Origin: JAPOXR01 sp963662395
GTDB lineage: Bacteria > Pseudomonadota > Alphaproteobacteria > Rhodobacterales > Rhodobacteraceae
NCBI GenBank assembly: GCA_963662395.1
Contig: OY759511.1
Location: 558,001 to 622,000 of the forward strand
DNA: 64,000 nucleotides
Reading direction: 5' to 3'
Shown: one piece after another, positions 18,656-28,104 of the stretch
Layout of the letters: each line of letters opens with the position of its first letter
Position numbering within the stretch: the first letter of the stretch is position 1
Translations under genes and position numbers: made by a program
The notes under the pieces: generated by a model
Told to the model about the DNA's origin: nothing
The model's database searches: none
The model's input: the letters and a program-made list of their open reading frames with translations, nothing else

Positions 18656-19486
18656 CTATCTGCCGCCGGCCAGGTGAAGGAAGTACTGCCAGGCGACCCG
18701 GCCTGAACGGGCACCTCGGGTCTGCTGCCATTCGATGGCACCGTCGACCAGTTCTGCCTCGGTTACATCGAGCCGGCCATGAGTGCAGTACCCCCTGACC
18801 ATTTCCAGGTATTCGGCCTGCGAGCAGGGGTGGAAGCCGAGCCAGAGCCCGAACCGGTCCGAGAGCGAAATCTTCTCGTCGGCTGCCTCGGACGGGCTGA
18901 TGGCGGTTGAACGCTCGTTCTCGATCATGTCCCGCGGCATGAGATGGCGCCGGTTGGAGGTTGCATACAGGACAACATTGCTGGGGCGTCCCTCGACGCC
19001 GCCGTCAAGCACGGTCTTGAGGGATTTGTAGTGGAAGTCATCATAGGTGAACGACAAATCATCACAAAACAGGATGAATCTCGCTGCCGATGATCGCAGG
19101 ATGCCGAGAAGTGCCGACAGGGAGGAGATATCCTCGCGCGGGATTTCGACCAGCTTGATGCCCTCGGTCTCACCGGAAATCCTGGCATGAACCGCCTTGA
19201 CCAGCGACGACTTTCCCATCCCCCGGGCGCCCCACAACAGGGCGTTGTTGGCGGCCCGCCCGCGGGCAAAATTGCGGGTATTTTCCATCAGTATCGATTT
19301 TGCCCGGTCGATTCCGACCAGCAATGACAGGTCGACCCGGTTGACTTCGGTCACCGGGTCAAGCCGCCCGGGGACCGACCGCCAGGAATAGGCACTGGCC
19401 GCCGAAAGGTCGGGGATTGGCTCCGGTGACGGGCTGATCCGTTCGAGCGCCTCGGCCATGCGCCGGAGATGGTCCTCACATTCCAC
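18656..19486 (-). CDS. DUF815 family AAA-type ATP-binding protein
   Basis: The 276-residue protein has a Walker A GARGMGKSSLVKA (residues ~85-97), a Walker B-like FILFCDDLSF, and a downstream ATSNRRHLMPRD sensor region with SLSDRFGLWLGFHPCSQAEYL, all characteristic of DUF815 ATPases. The biochemical role is unknown. It directly follows tatC (2 bp gap) on the same strand, an arrangement seen in Alphaproteobacteria, so it is probably cotranscribed with tatABC. Confidence 0.85.
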   Translation of the reverse strand: MECEDHLRRMAEALERISPSPEPIPDLSAASAYSWRSVPGRLDPVTEVNRVDLSLLVGIDRAKSILMENTRNFARGRAANNALLWGARGMGKSSLVKAVHARISGETEGIKLVEIPREDISSLSALLGILRSSAARFILFCDDLSFTYDDFHYKSLKTVLDGGVEGRPSNVVLYATSNRRHLMPRDMIENERSTAISPSEAADEKISLSDRFGLWLGFHPCSQAEYLEMVRGYCTHGRLDVTEAELVDGAIEWQQTRGARSGRVAWQYFLHLAGGR

Positions 19487-19488
19487 CT

Positions 19489-20394
19489 TCAGCCGGCCTC
19501 CTTGCCGGTATCCTTCCCCTCTTGCACCGGATCGGCCTCCCCGGACTCGTCATCGGCATACTCATCCTCGTCGGGATCAAGACCCATCTCCTTCAGCCTC
19601 CGGTTTCGTCGCCGCTCCACACCGCGCACCAGCCAGATCGAGATTTCGTACAGCCCGTAGACAACGACGAACAGGATGACCTGGGTGATGATGTCAGGCG
19701 GGGTGACCACTGCCGCCAGCACCAGTATGCCGACAACGGCGTATTTTCGAACCTGGCCGAGCCCCCTGGACGAGACCAGGCCGGCCTTGCCCATCAGCGT
19801 CAACAGCACCGGCAACTGGAAACACAGTCCGAATGCCAGGATGAATTTTATGGTCAGCGACAGGTACTCGGCCACGGAGCCCTGGAAGGTAATGCCGGCA
19901 TCGGTGGCAAATGCCTCGACCGAGCCGCTTTCGGCAGCCTCGGCCATCTGCTGGAAGCCCAGGAAGAAATCGAAGGCCAGCGGGATGACGATGTAGAAGG
20001 CAAATGTCGCGCCCAGCATGAACATGACCGGGGATGCGATCAGGAAAGGCAGGAAGGCATTCTTTTCGTCGCGATAGAGGCCGGGGGCGACAAATCTCCA
20101 CAGCTGGTGCCCGATGATCGGGAAGGAAAGCACGAGGCCGCCGAGCAGCGAGATCTTGATGGCGACGAAGAATCCTTCCTGCAGCTTGATGAGGATCAGG
20201 CTGCAATCCTGGTTGCGAAGCTCCAGCGCCTGGCAGATCGGCTGGGTCAGGAAGTTGAAGGCCGGGTTCCAGAAATAGAACGAGATGATCATCCCGATCA
20301 GGAAAGCGATCACCGACCTGATCAGCCGTGATCGCAATTCGGTCAGATGCTCGATCAGCGGAGCCTTTGAATTCTCGACCTCGTCAGAACTCAT
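19489..20394 (-). CDS. tatC: Sec-independent protein translocase TatC
   Basis: The 301-residue twin-arginine translocase core has six membrane segments. The N-terminal signature is LIEHLTELRSRLIRSV (residues ~13-28), with FVAPGLYRDEKNAFLPF in the middle. TatC recognises the twin-arginine signal of folded exported proteins. A charged, acidic tail follows the last segment. The start overlaps the tatB stop by ATGA. Confidence 0.95.
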   Translation of the reverse strand: MSSDEVENSKAPLIEHLTELRSRLIRSVIAFLIGMIISFYFWNPAFNFLTQPICQALELRNQDCSLILIKLQEGFFVAIKISLLGGLVLSFPIIGHQLWRFVAPGLYRDEKNAFLPFLIASPVMFMLGATFAFYIVIPLAFDFFLGFQQMAEAAESGSVEAFATDAGITFQGSVAEYLSLTIKFILAFGLCFQLPVLLTLMGKAGLVSSRGLGQVRKYAVVGILVLAAVVTPPDIITQVILFVVVYGLYEISIWLVRGVERRRNRRLKEMGLDPDEDEYADDESGEADPVQEGKDTGKEAG

Positions 20395-20870
20395 TCGGCA
20401 CCTGCAGCAACGGTGCTTCCGGATCCCTTCTCCGGCTTGGGCTCATCCGCCGGCTCCGGTTGCGGGCTCGCCGCCGCTGCCTCGCCTTCGGCACCACCAT
20501 CTCCGGAGTCGGCCCCGGCATTGCCTCCGCCGGATGCAGCGGCGGTGCTTCCACCCTTCTCCTCGTCGTCTCCGACCAGCGCATCAAGGCCGGATTTCCA
20601 TCCACCCTTGAACTTCTTCGTGGCGTCCTGGACCGAATCGAGCCCGAGCCTCTTTGCCGATGTCATGTCGCGCAGGTCGGAGGCGACATCCCTGACCCCG
20701 GTCTCGTCTGCCGCACTCTCGATGGCTCGCTGAAACTCGCGGGCCATGGAACGCATCCTGGCGGTGGCTTTCCCGAGCGTCCGGAACATTCCGGGCAAAT
20801 CCTTCGGCCCGACAACGATCAGCGCCACCACACCGATAAGAAGCAGTTCGGTCCAGCCGATATCAAGCAT
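20391..20870 (-). CDS. tatB: Sec-independent protein translocase TatB
   Basis: The 159-residue protein has the TatB N-terminus MLDIGWTELLLIGVVALIVV (one membrane segment), VGPKDLPGMFRTLGKATARM, then an amphipathic helix. The last ~70 residues are Gly/Ala/Glu/Pro-rich and low in complexity. TatB works with TatC in signal-peptide recognition. It lies between tatA and tatC. Confidence 0.93.
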   Translation of the reverse strand: MLDIGWTELLLIGVVALIVVGPKDLPGMFRTLGKATARMRSMAREFQRAIESAADETGVRDVASDLRDMTSAKRLGLDSVQDATKKFKGGWKSGLDALVGDDEEKGGSTAAASGGGNAGADSGDGGAEGEAAAASPQPEPADEPKPEKGSGSTVAAGAE

Positions 20871-20887
20871 GTCGCGTCTTTGGGCCG

Positions 20888-21103
20888 TCAGCTGCTGGTT
20901 TTTTCGGATTCCGGGGTCACATCCCGCGCCTCTTCGGCGGCAGCTTCCTCGATTTCCCGCTTGCCCTCGTTCATGCCCCGCTTGAAGGAGGTAATCCCCT
21001 TGCCGACCTCGCCCATCATCGAGGCAATCTTGCCGCGCCCGAAGAGCACCAGCACCACCACCACGATCAACAGCAGGCCAGGCAAACCAATATTGTTCAA
21101 CAT
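20888..21103 (-). CDS. tatA: Twin-arginine translocase pore subunit TatA
   Basis: The 71-residue protein has a short membrane segment (GLPGLLLIVVVVLVLFG), the conserved FGRGKI hinge, and an amphipathic helix with a Glu-rich tail. Start ATG 21103 follows an AGGAG at the right spacing; an upstream in-frame start at 21127 would add eight residues that do not match the family. TatA forms the translocation pore for folded proteins. Confidence 0.93.
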   Translation of the reverse strand: MLNNIGLPGLLLIVVVVLVLFGRGKIASMMGEVGKGITSFKRGMNEGKREIEEAAAEEARDVTPESEKTSS

Positions 21104-21257
21104 CGCGTTTCTCCTATCCGTCGGCATGGCCGCATTGGGCCATTTGCCGCCAAGACCCGGGCAAAGACATAATGCCTGAGTCCCGCGAATGAAAGGTTAT
21201 ACATGATCAGGGCCCGGCCTGGCAGCCGATTGCAGCCGACTGGCCCATCCCGCCGGG

Positions 21258-22412
21258 CTATGCCGTCGGGGAGGCAGGCCGACCGGATACCTGATGTCCA
21301 TCCTCCGAATACGGGCTGGCAACCCGGCTCTGGACACTGCAGGGAAACAGGAAATGCCGACCCCGCCGGATGCTGAGCCAGAGCGGCATTCCGGATCTCG
21401 GCAGGAATACCGACGGCACCATTGCCTTCAACACCGAATCATCGAACTCCACGCGAAACTCGACCAGGCTGGCATTGCCCATGTAACGGGCCCTTTCGAC
21501 CACCCCGCGGGCGGCGACTCCATCCATTTCGGTCGGCACCGGCCCGCTGCCATCCCGATCGAAATCGATTCGCATGTGCTGGGGCCGGGTCATGATCTCC
21601 ACATCGGCACCATCGACCAGCCCGGGTGCCGGGAACCGGCCGAACGGTGTTTCGACCGACCCGGCACGGACGATGCCGTGGACGAGGTTCAACTCGGAAA
21701 AGAATTCGGCCGCCTCCCGGTCGGCCGGGTTGTTGTAGATCTCGTAGGGGGTGTCGACCTGCACGATCCTCCCCTTCCGCATCAATGCGATCCGGTCGCC
21801 GGTATGCATTGCCTCCGCCGGCTCATGCGTCACCAGTACCACGGCCGTCTCCTCCCTCAGCAACGACAACGACTCGTCGCGGATATCGTCACGCAGACGA
21901 TTGTCCAGGTTGGAAAACGGCTCATCCATCAGCATGATCTTCGGCCGTGGCGCCAACGCCCGGGCCAGCGCCACCCGCTGCTGCTCGCCACCGGAGAGTT
22001 CGTGCGGATACCGGTCGCGGGTCGCGGTCAGCCTGACCTTGCGCAGCAACTCCTCGATCCTCTCGGCGCGAGCCGCACCCCGAGATGTCAGGCCGAAGCC
22101 GATATTCTCGGCAACGGTGATATGCGGAAACAGGGCAAAATCCTGGAACAGGAAGCCGACCGAACGGGCTTCCGGGGGTTTGTGGCAATTCCGGTCGGAA
22201 ACGGCCTCACCATCGATGCAGATCGAGCCGGATTGCTGCCGGTCGATCCCGGAAATGATTCGCAGGGTGGTCGACTTTCCACAACCGGACGGGCCAAGCA
22301 GGCAGACCACCTCTCCCTGCATGACCGAAAATGACACGTCGGACAGCACCTCGGTCCGGCCGAAGCTTCGGGACACGCCGTTCACGGTCAGTCGTGGGGT
22401 TTGTGAATTCAA
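21258..22412 (-). CDS. Iron(III)/spermidine-type ABC transporter ATP-binding protein
   Basis: The 384-residue importer ATPase has Walker A LLGPSGCGKSTT, Q-loop FQDFALFPHITV, signature LSGGEQQRVALARALAP, Walker B IMLMDEPFSNLD and the switch His in VLVTHEPAEA. The C-terminal ~140 residues form a TOBE-like regulatory domain. Subfamily features resemble FbpC/PotA, suggesting uptake of iron or another small solute. No permease or binding-protein gene adjoins it, so the partner genes must lie elsewhere. Confidence 0.88.
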   Translation of the reverse strand: MNSQTPRLTVNGVSRSFGRTEVLSDVSFSVMQGEVVCLLGPSGCGKSTTLRIISGIDRQQSGSICIDGEAVSDRNCHKPPEARSVGFLFQDFALFPHITVAENIGFGLTSRGAARAERIEELLRKVRLTATRDRYPHELSGGEQQRVALARALAPRPKIMLMDEPFSNLDNRLRDDIRDESLSLLREETAVVLVTHEPAEAMHTGDRIALMRKGRIVQVDTPYEIYNNPADREAAEFFSELNLVHGIVRAGSVETPFGRFPAPGLVDGADVEIMTRPQHMRIDFDRDGSGPVPTEMDGVAARGVVERARYMGNASLVEFRVEFDDSVLKAMVPSVFLPRSGMPLWLSIRRGRHFLFPCSVQSRVASPYSEDGHQVSGRPASPTA

Positions 22413-22540
22413 CGAATCGCCACCGCCGGCTAATACCTGACCATTTTAATAAGCTATTTCAAATCAAGATCAAGCAGCCACCACACCAGGCGGCCACCCG
22501 GCCCGGAGGACTTCCCGGCATCCGGACCATGCAGGCACCG

Positions 22541-23320
22541 TCACATGGTCAGGTTCGTGGAGCCGCCATCGAGAAGGATATTCTGGCCGACAATGAAGCC
22601 GGCATGGACCGAACAGAGGAAGGCGCACATGGCACCAAACTCTTCCGCGGTTCCGTAGCGCCCGACCGGGATGGATTTCTCGCGCCGGGCCCTGACCTCC
22701 TCCTGCGTGCATCCTTCGGCCCGGGCGGCCGTCCGGTCGAGCGAGTCGGCGCGGCTGGTGTCATGAATCCCCGGAAGCAGGTTATTGATGGTCACGCCGG
22801 AGCCGGCAACCTGCCGTGATGTTCCGGCAACATAGCCGGTGAGTCCGGTCCGGGCACTGTTGGACAGTCCGAGAACCCCGATTGGCGCCCGGACGGCCAT
22901 CGAGGTGATGTTGACAATTCGCCCCCAGCGATTGTCGATCATGCCGGGAAGGACCCGTTTCATCAGGTCGATCGGTGCCAGCATGTTGGAATCAAGGGCG
23001 GCAATGAAGTCGCTGCGACCCCAGTCGCTCCACATGCCCGGCGGAGGACCGCCGGCATTGGTCACCAGTATCTCCGGCTGCGGGCCGGCCGCCAGCAGGC
23101 TTTCCCTTCCCTCCTCGGTTGCAACATCGCCGCTGACGGCAATCACCTCGACCGCATGGCGCTGCCGAATCGACTCTGCCGTCTTCTCCAGCTCCTCCAG
23201 CCCCCTGGCGCCGATGACCAGGTTTGCACCAGCCTCTGCCAGCGATTCGGCACAGCCCCGACCAAGCCCCCTGGATGCGGCGCTGACCACCGCCCACTTG
23301 CCTGCGATTCCATAGTCCAT
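22541..23320 (-). CDS. SDR family oxidoreductase lacking the YxxxK pair
   Basis: The 259-residue Rossmann protein has the SDR layout: SAASRGLGRG cofactor motif, NAGG, ITSMA serine region and a C-terminal GQNILLDGGSTN. The catalytic YxxxK is replaced by LSNSARTGL, as in a divergent SDR branch often annotated as 3-oxoacyl-ACP reductase-like. Activity may use another residue or may be lost. The substrate is unknown. It stands alone between the ABC ATPase gene and the divergent helicase gene. Confidence 0.82.
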   Translation of the reverse strand: MDYGIAGKWAVVSAASRGLGRGCAESLAEAGANLVIGARGLEELEKTAESIRQRHAVEVIAVSGDVATEEGRESLLAAGPQPEILVTNAGGPPPGMWSDWGRSDFIAALDSNMLAPIDLMKRVLPGMIDNRWGRIVNITSMAVRAPIGVLGLSNSARTGLTGYVAGTSRQVAGSGVTINNLLPGIHDTSRADSLDRTAARAEGCTQEEVRARREKSIPVGRYGTAEEFGAMCAFLCSVHAGFIVGQNILLDGGSTNLTM

Positions 23321-23602
23321 GTCAATCCTCCGAGTTGGCCGCCGGTGCCCGCCAGATCGAAATCACACCGCCCCGGCCGGACCTGATTATAGTGATCCTG
23401 GCCGGATCGGAACATCCCGATCGGAGTTTTCTGCAACCATCGCTGCCATCCGGCTGCTCCGTCAGGGCATTCGAATGACCGATTTCTCTCCAGGTGGGGA
23501 TTTCGGCAACACCATCGGGCAGAGTTGTCGGAATACGGTCAGGTTTTTGGTGGTGTTGCCAGGACATACTGTGTATGGGGAGGCCTTGCATGCAGCTGAG
23601 TC

Positions 23603-25048
23603 ATGACCGACCACACCGAACCGAATAATTCCCGAGACATTACCTTTCTTGACTTGGGGCTGGATCACGCGCTGGTGGACGCAGTCAGCCAGGCGGGGTA
23701 CTCGTCGCCAACGGAAATCCAGCAACATGCCATTCCTCCGGCACTGGCCGGCAAGGATGTGCTGGGTATAGCCCAGACGGGCACCGGCAAGACCGCATCA
23801 TTCGTGCTGCCGATGATCTCGAAGCTGAACACCGGCAGAACCAGGGCGCGCATGCCCCGTTCGCTGGTACTGACTCCGACCAGGGAACTGGCAAGCCAGG
23901 TTGCCCAGAGTTTCGAGACCTACTCGGTCAATTCAAGCCTGCGAATGGGTCTGCTGATCGGCGGGGTGTCTTTCAATGAACAGCTGATGAAGATCGAAGG
24001 CGGCGTGGATGTGCTGATTGCCACCCCCGGAAGGCTGCTGGATCACTTCGAACGGGGGAGGTTGCTGTTGTCCGGCGTGAGTATCCTGGTGGTCGATGAG
24101 GCCGACCGGATGCTCGACATGGGATTCATTCCCGACCTGGAGCGGATATTCCGGCTGGTGCCACCGCCCCGGCAAACGCTGTTCTTTTCCGCCACCATGC
24201 CGAACGAGATCGAACGGATCATCAATGCCAACCTGTCAAGCCCGATCCGGGTTGAAGTGACCAGGCGTTCAACGGTGTCCAGCGACATTGATCAGTTGTT
24301 CCTGATGGTCAAACCGACCAGGAAATCGATGGCCTTCAAGGAAAAGCGGGCCGTGCTGCGGAAGAAACTGGCCGAGTATGACAGCGAAATCACCAATGCC
24401 CTCATCTTCTGCAACCGCAAATCCGATGTCGACATCCTTCAGAAATCGATGCGGGCTCACAAGATCGACAGCGATGCGCTGCATGGCGACTTGGACCAGC
24501 GAATCCGAACCGATGTTCTGGACCGGTTCAAGAGTGGCAAGATCCGCTATCTGATTGCATCGGATGTCGCTGCACGCGGGCTGGACATGACGCTGGTCAG
24601 CCACGTGATCAATTTTGACGTTCCGACCCATCCGGAAGATTACGTCCATCGTATCGGCCGGACCGGGCGGGCCGGCCGGACCGGGCGGGCAATCACCATC
24701 AGCGTTCCGGGCGACGAGAAATACCTCCAGTCAATCGAGAAGCTGATCGGGCGCGAGGTCGCCCGCGAGAAGGCCGACGCCCCGGACGTTCCCCGGAGTG
24801 ACCGCTCCAAGCCCAGGAAATCGCCGGGCTCCGACCAACCTGGCCAGGAGGCGCCGGGCGAGGCGGGGAAGAGGCGCCGTGCAGATGGCGAGTCCCGTCG
24901 GGCCAGGACGGAACAGAAGAAGGCTCCGGTCGCACCGGTTCTCGAGCCGGCGGTCGAATCCCCGGGGGCCGTCGGCATGGGCAGCCACGTCCCCGACTTC
25001 ATGACCTGGCAAATATCCGACCGCTCACCGGCCCTTACCGGTTCCTGA
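23603..25048 (+). CDS. DEAD-box ATP-dependent RNA helicase (RhlE-like)
   Basis: This 481-residue RNA helicase shows the Q motif (SPTEIQQHAIPPAL), motif I AQTGTGKTA, Ia PTRELASQ, motif II VVDEADRMLDMGF, motif III SATMP, and in the second domain VAARGLD and HRIGRTGRAGRTGR. A basic, Ser/Pro-rich tail of ~85 residues follows the core, as in RhlE-type proteins involved in ribosome or RNA turnover. The 282-bp upstream interval is without a recognisable gene and should hold the promoter. Confidence 0.92.
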   Translation: MTDHTEPNNSRDITFLDLGLDHALVDAVSQAGYSSPTEIQQHAIPPALAGKDVLGIAQTGTGKTASFVLPMISKLNTGRTRARMPRSLVLTPTRELASQVAQSFETYSVNSSLRMGLLIGGVSFNEQLMKIEGGVDVLIATPGRLLDHFERGRLLLSGVSILVVDEADRMLDMGFIPDLERIFRLVPPPRQTLFFSATMPNEIERIINANLSSPIRVEVTRRSTVSSDIDQLFLMVKPTRKSMAFKEKRAVLRKKLAEYDSEITNALIFCNRKSDVDILQKSMRAHKIDSDALHGDLDQRIRTDVLDRFKSGKIRYLIASDVAARGLDMTLVSHVINFDVPTHPEDYVHRIGRTGRAGRTGRAITISVPGDEKYLQSIEKLIGREVAREKADAPDVPRSDRSKPRKSPGSDQPGQEAPGEAGKRRRADGESRRARTEQKKAPVAPVLEPAVESPGAVGMGSHVPDFMTWQISDRSPALTGS

Positions 25049-25132
25049 TCCTCTCTCGTGACCTGCCTCCTGCCAAGGCGGCGATCTCGACACCGCCGGT
25101 CAGCGTCCGCGGCATCCGGTCCGGGCACGCGA

Positions 25133-25710
25133 TCACCTGTCCTGTTCTTCGCCGGCAACGGTAGCCGCCATCTCCGGCCAGAGCGCATCAAGCGGGAAAG
25201 TGACGGCATCGAAGGGTGGCAACGAGGCCGGCGCGTCATTGGTCGGTGCGACCGACAATACCCACAGTTCCTTGCGCAATTCGAACGCCTCGAGCGTTCT
25301 TGCGTCGGTATCCACGAACCGGATACGGGACACGTTCTCCCGGGAACAGACCGCGCGCCTGGCACCCGGGTCAAACTGCCGGGCAGATGGCGAAAGCACC
25401 TCGCACACCCGGTCCGGTGCAATGTCGAACCAAGCCGTATCGGGATGCTCCGGCATGGCCTCCCGCCGCCATCCGGCACCACGATGTCCTTGCCGAGATG
25501 CAGTTCCGGCTCGTCAATGATCAGCCAGCAACCGGGGCCGCCCCGTCCACGACCGAAGGGCGCGCCGATTTCAATTCCCGGAATCGAACTCACCCGGGCA
25601 TGGCGCACCGGCGGCCGGGGCTGCGTGTGCGGCGTGTTGCCGACAATCTCGGCCAACATGTGGGGCGGCGCGTCCAGCACGTCCTGGCAGGTTGCCGATC
25701 TGGAGATCAT
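25133..25710 (-). pseudogene. Broken Uma2 family endonuclease
   Basis: Two reading frames together give an Uma2 (DUF820, PD-(D/E)XK fold) protein. The 5' part (upstream of about 25470) reads MISRSATCQDVLDAPPHML and later DEPELHLGKDIVVPD, the family core. The 3' part (25133-25456) reads MPEHPDTAWFDIAPDRVCEV and SRIRFVDTDARTLEAFELR. At the junction the expected ...VPDxxxWRREAMPEHPD lacks a few codons' worth of bases, with a frame change. The gene is therefore probably dead. Uma2 genes often occur in many copies in a genome; their biological role is unsettled. Confidence 0.65.
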
Positions 25711-25896
25711 CTCAATGCGTTCAGCTTTGCCGATGCCCTGCTCTCGCAACCGCCTGCACCGAAGACTGACCGATTTCGGTCGACCTGCCGGCATGCCGTG
25801 TCGAGTGGCTGGATGGCCTGGCCGGGGAAGGCGATCTGCTTCGGATTGGACCGGAGTTTGATCGTCCGCCGGCCGCGAGACGGGCGGCATCCGCCC

Positions 25897-26060
25897 TCAA
25901 CCCGGGGCAACGACTTCCGTGCCAACAAGATCGCCCACCGCCTTGGGGGCGCCATCACCAATGATCATCGAGATCACCTCCCGCAGATTGCCATCGAGCC
26001 CATCGAGCGTCTCTTCGGTTGTGGTCTCCTGGAAACCCCGGAACAGGATCAATCTGCATC
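25897..26060 (-). pseudogene. Possible HicB-like antitoxin fragment
   Basis: On the minus strand the last ~50 codons read TTTEETLDGLDGNLREVISM, followed by IIGDGAPKAVGDLVGTEVVAPG and a TGA stop. The arrangement (LPGxxTxxxTLDEL..NLREVIE..., then a short beta strand) resembles the C-terminus of HicB family antitoxins. Just upstream, VPGFPG appears in another frame, suggesting a frameshift near 26028. No HicA toxin gene is seen. This identification is tentative and rests on pattern similarity only. Confidence 0.28.
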
Positions 26061-26453
26061 CCCGGATCCCGACAACGTTCAGTTCGGTTCATGGCACGGA
26101 TTTTTTCCGTCACATTCATTGATTTCCATTCGGAGCGTGGTGCGACGCGACTGGTCGCAGCGCCGCAGCCGGTAGAGTCCTGGTCATGGCCACTGGAGCC
26201 ATCCGCCTGATCGAGCGAATACTGCAACGACCATGTGGCTGAGTGGGCAAGTGAATCCTGCCGATCATGCTGGAGAGAACAGAGGCGAAAGGCCCGATGG
26301 AACCTGTTGCAATCAACCCGCCATCCTGACAGCGGCCCGCCAACCGACAGCGCAGGGTTCCGTTTGCCGCCGACCATTCACACGTCCGATTTACGGAAAT
26401 GTGCGAACAGGTTCATGCTGCTGATCGCCCGGCATACCGACCCCTGCCCCGGG
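26061..26453. other. Interval without recognisable gene
   Basis: About 390 bp between the HicB-like fragment and the end of rnj. Short open frames exist on both strands but none has a recognisable motif, good start context or likely codon use. No tRNA-like or repeat structure was noticed. It probably belongs to the same decaying patch as the Uma2 remnant. Confidence 0.5.
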
Positions 26454-28097
26454 TCACGACGCCTTGTGGATGATGACGTCGATTACCGGTGACTTGCCGA
26501 TGTTCCGGTTCATGTGGTCACGGATCAGGCGTTCGACGAATTTCTGCATGTCGTCACCGGACCGCCGGCGCCGGAATTGTTCAAGACGGTCCTCGATCTC
26601 CTCGGCCAGATCGTCCGGGTCGGCGTCGGGCACCCCGAACAGGCGAATCTCGACCCCGGCCCGGGAATTCTGGCGCTTGCCGAACATGACCGACGCCACC
26701 ACCAGGCCGGTTCGTGCCATCTTCAGCCGCTGCCGGACGATGCCTGACCTGGACGAGATCAGTTCGGTTCCGTCCAGGTAGAGCCTTCCGCTGTCGACAT
26801 CCTCGCCCTCCGCCCTTTCGAGCCGGCCAATGTCGAAGATGGTGCCGTTCGGAACCAGCCCTGCCTTCCTTCCGCACTTCCTGGCAAACCGAACATGCTC
26901 GACGAGGTGGCGCCGCTCGCCATGCATCGGCACCACGCAATCAGGCCTGACCAGGTCATAGATCTGTTGCAGATCCGGCCGGTTGGCATGCCCGGATACG
27001 TGATACTGCCCGGCATTGTCGTCGATGACATTGACGCCCCGCGCCATCAGCCCGTTGATGACCCTCGCCACCGCGTTCTCGTTGCCGGGAATGGTCTTCG
27101 AGGAATACAGCACCGTGTCTCCGCCATGGAGTTCGAAGCCGCGGAACTTCCCATGGGCAAGCTGCGAGGTTGCCGAGCGCATTTCGCCCTGGCTGCCGGT
27201 GGTCAGCAGCACCAGCCTGTCGCGCGGCATGCGACGCGCCCGGTCGAGATCGATGGCACCGGGAAGCCGGTCGCAGATCCCTGCCGACCGGCCGATCTCG
27301 GTCATTCGTTCCATGGCTCGTCCGAGGATCACCACCGACCTGCCCGCCGTCACGGCAGCCTCGGCCAACTGGTGCAACCGGGCCAGGTTCGAGGCAAACG
27401 TGGTAGCTGCAATCAGTCCGTCCGTCTGTTCGAACAGGGTCTTGAGATGCGGGCCGACGGAAGATTCCGAGCGACCCGGCTGTTCCGAGAAGATGTTCGT
27501 CGAGTCGCAGGCCAGCAATCGCACCCCGCCCTCCGCCGCCCGTGACCACAGCTCCGGCTCGAACGCCGAGCCGATCACCGGGTCGCGATCGAGCTTCAGA
27601 TCTCCGGTATGAATGATACGGGTGTCGGCGACCTCGATCACCAGCGCCGAGGATTCCGGAACCGAATGCGAGACCGGCAGGAATTCCACCGAGAACGGCC
27701 CTGCCTCCACCACCGGCCGGGACGGCCTGACGATTTTCAGTGACCGGTCATCCAGATCGAGATCGACCAGCTTCCGGCGGACAAGTTCGGCGGTGAAGGG
27801 GCGGGCATAGATCGGTATGTCCATCTGTTCGAGGATGTAGGGCGCCGCGCCCACGTGATCCTCATGGCCATGGGTCAGGATCAGTGCGTCGATCAGGTGG
27901 CGCCGTTCCACCGCCCAGGAAAAATCCGGCAGGATCAGGTTGACCCCGGGGGTGGTCTCCATGTCCGGAAACATCACCCCGGAATCCACCATGATGAAGC
28001 GCTCGGCGCCCCTGCGGCCGTAGCCGTACAGGTACATGTTCATGCCGATTTCGCCGGCCCCGCCCAATGGCAGGAAGATTACCCTGTTGTCAGACAT
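26454..28097 (-). CDS. rnj: Ribonuclease J
   Basis: The 547-residue metallo-beta-lactamase/beta-CASP nuclease has the metal motif LTHGHEDHVGA (about residues 75-85), HTGDLKLD, and the beta-CASP region with TGSQGE and VSGHAN. RNase J performs 5'-3' exonuclease and endonuclease steps in RNA maturation and decay and replaces some RNase E functions in Alphaproteobacteria. It is last in the nuo-birA-coaX-rnj run, 7 bp after coaX. Confidence 0.93.
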   Translation of the reverse strand: MSDNRVIFLPLGGAGEIGMNMYLYGYGRRGAERFIMVDSGVMFPDMETTPGVNLILPDFSWAVERRHLIDALILTHGHEDHVGAAPYILEQMDIPIYARPFTAELVRRKLVDLDLDDRSLKIVRPSRPVVEAGPFSVEFLPVSHSVPESSALVIEVADTRIIHTGDLKLDRDPVIGSAFEPELWSRAAEGGVRLLACDSTNIFSEQPGRSESSVGPHLKTLFEQTDGLIAATTFASNLARLHQLAEAAVTAGRSVVILGRAMERMTEIGRSAGICDRLPGAIDLDRARRMPRDRLVLLTTGSQGEMRSATSQLAHGKFRGFELHGGDTVLYSSKTIPGNENAVARVINGLMARGVNVIDDNAGQYHVSGHANRPDLQQIYDLVRPDCVVPMHGERRHLVEHVRFARKCGRKAGLVPNGTIFDIGRLERAEGEDVDSGRLYLDGTELISSRSGIVRQRLKMARTGLVVASVMFGKRQNSRAGVEIRLFGVPDADPDDLAEEIEDRLEQFRRRRSGDDMQKFVERLIRDHMNRNIGKSPVIDVIIHKAS

Positions 28098-28104
28098 GAA
28101 AATC

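Noticed and set aside
23440..23480. tRNA-like TTCGAAT box before the helicase gene
   Set aside because: No acceptor, D-arm or anticodon stem could be formed around it.
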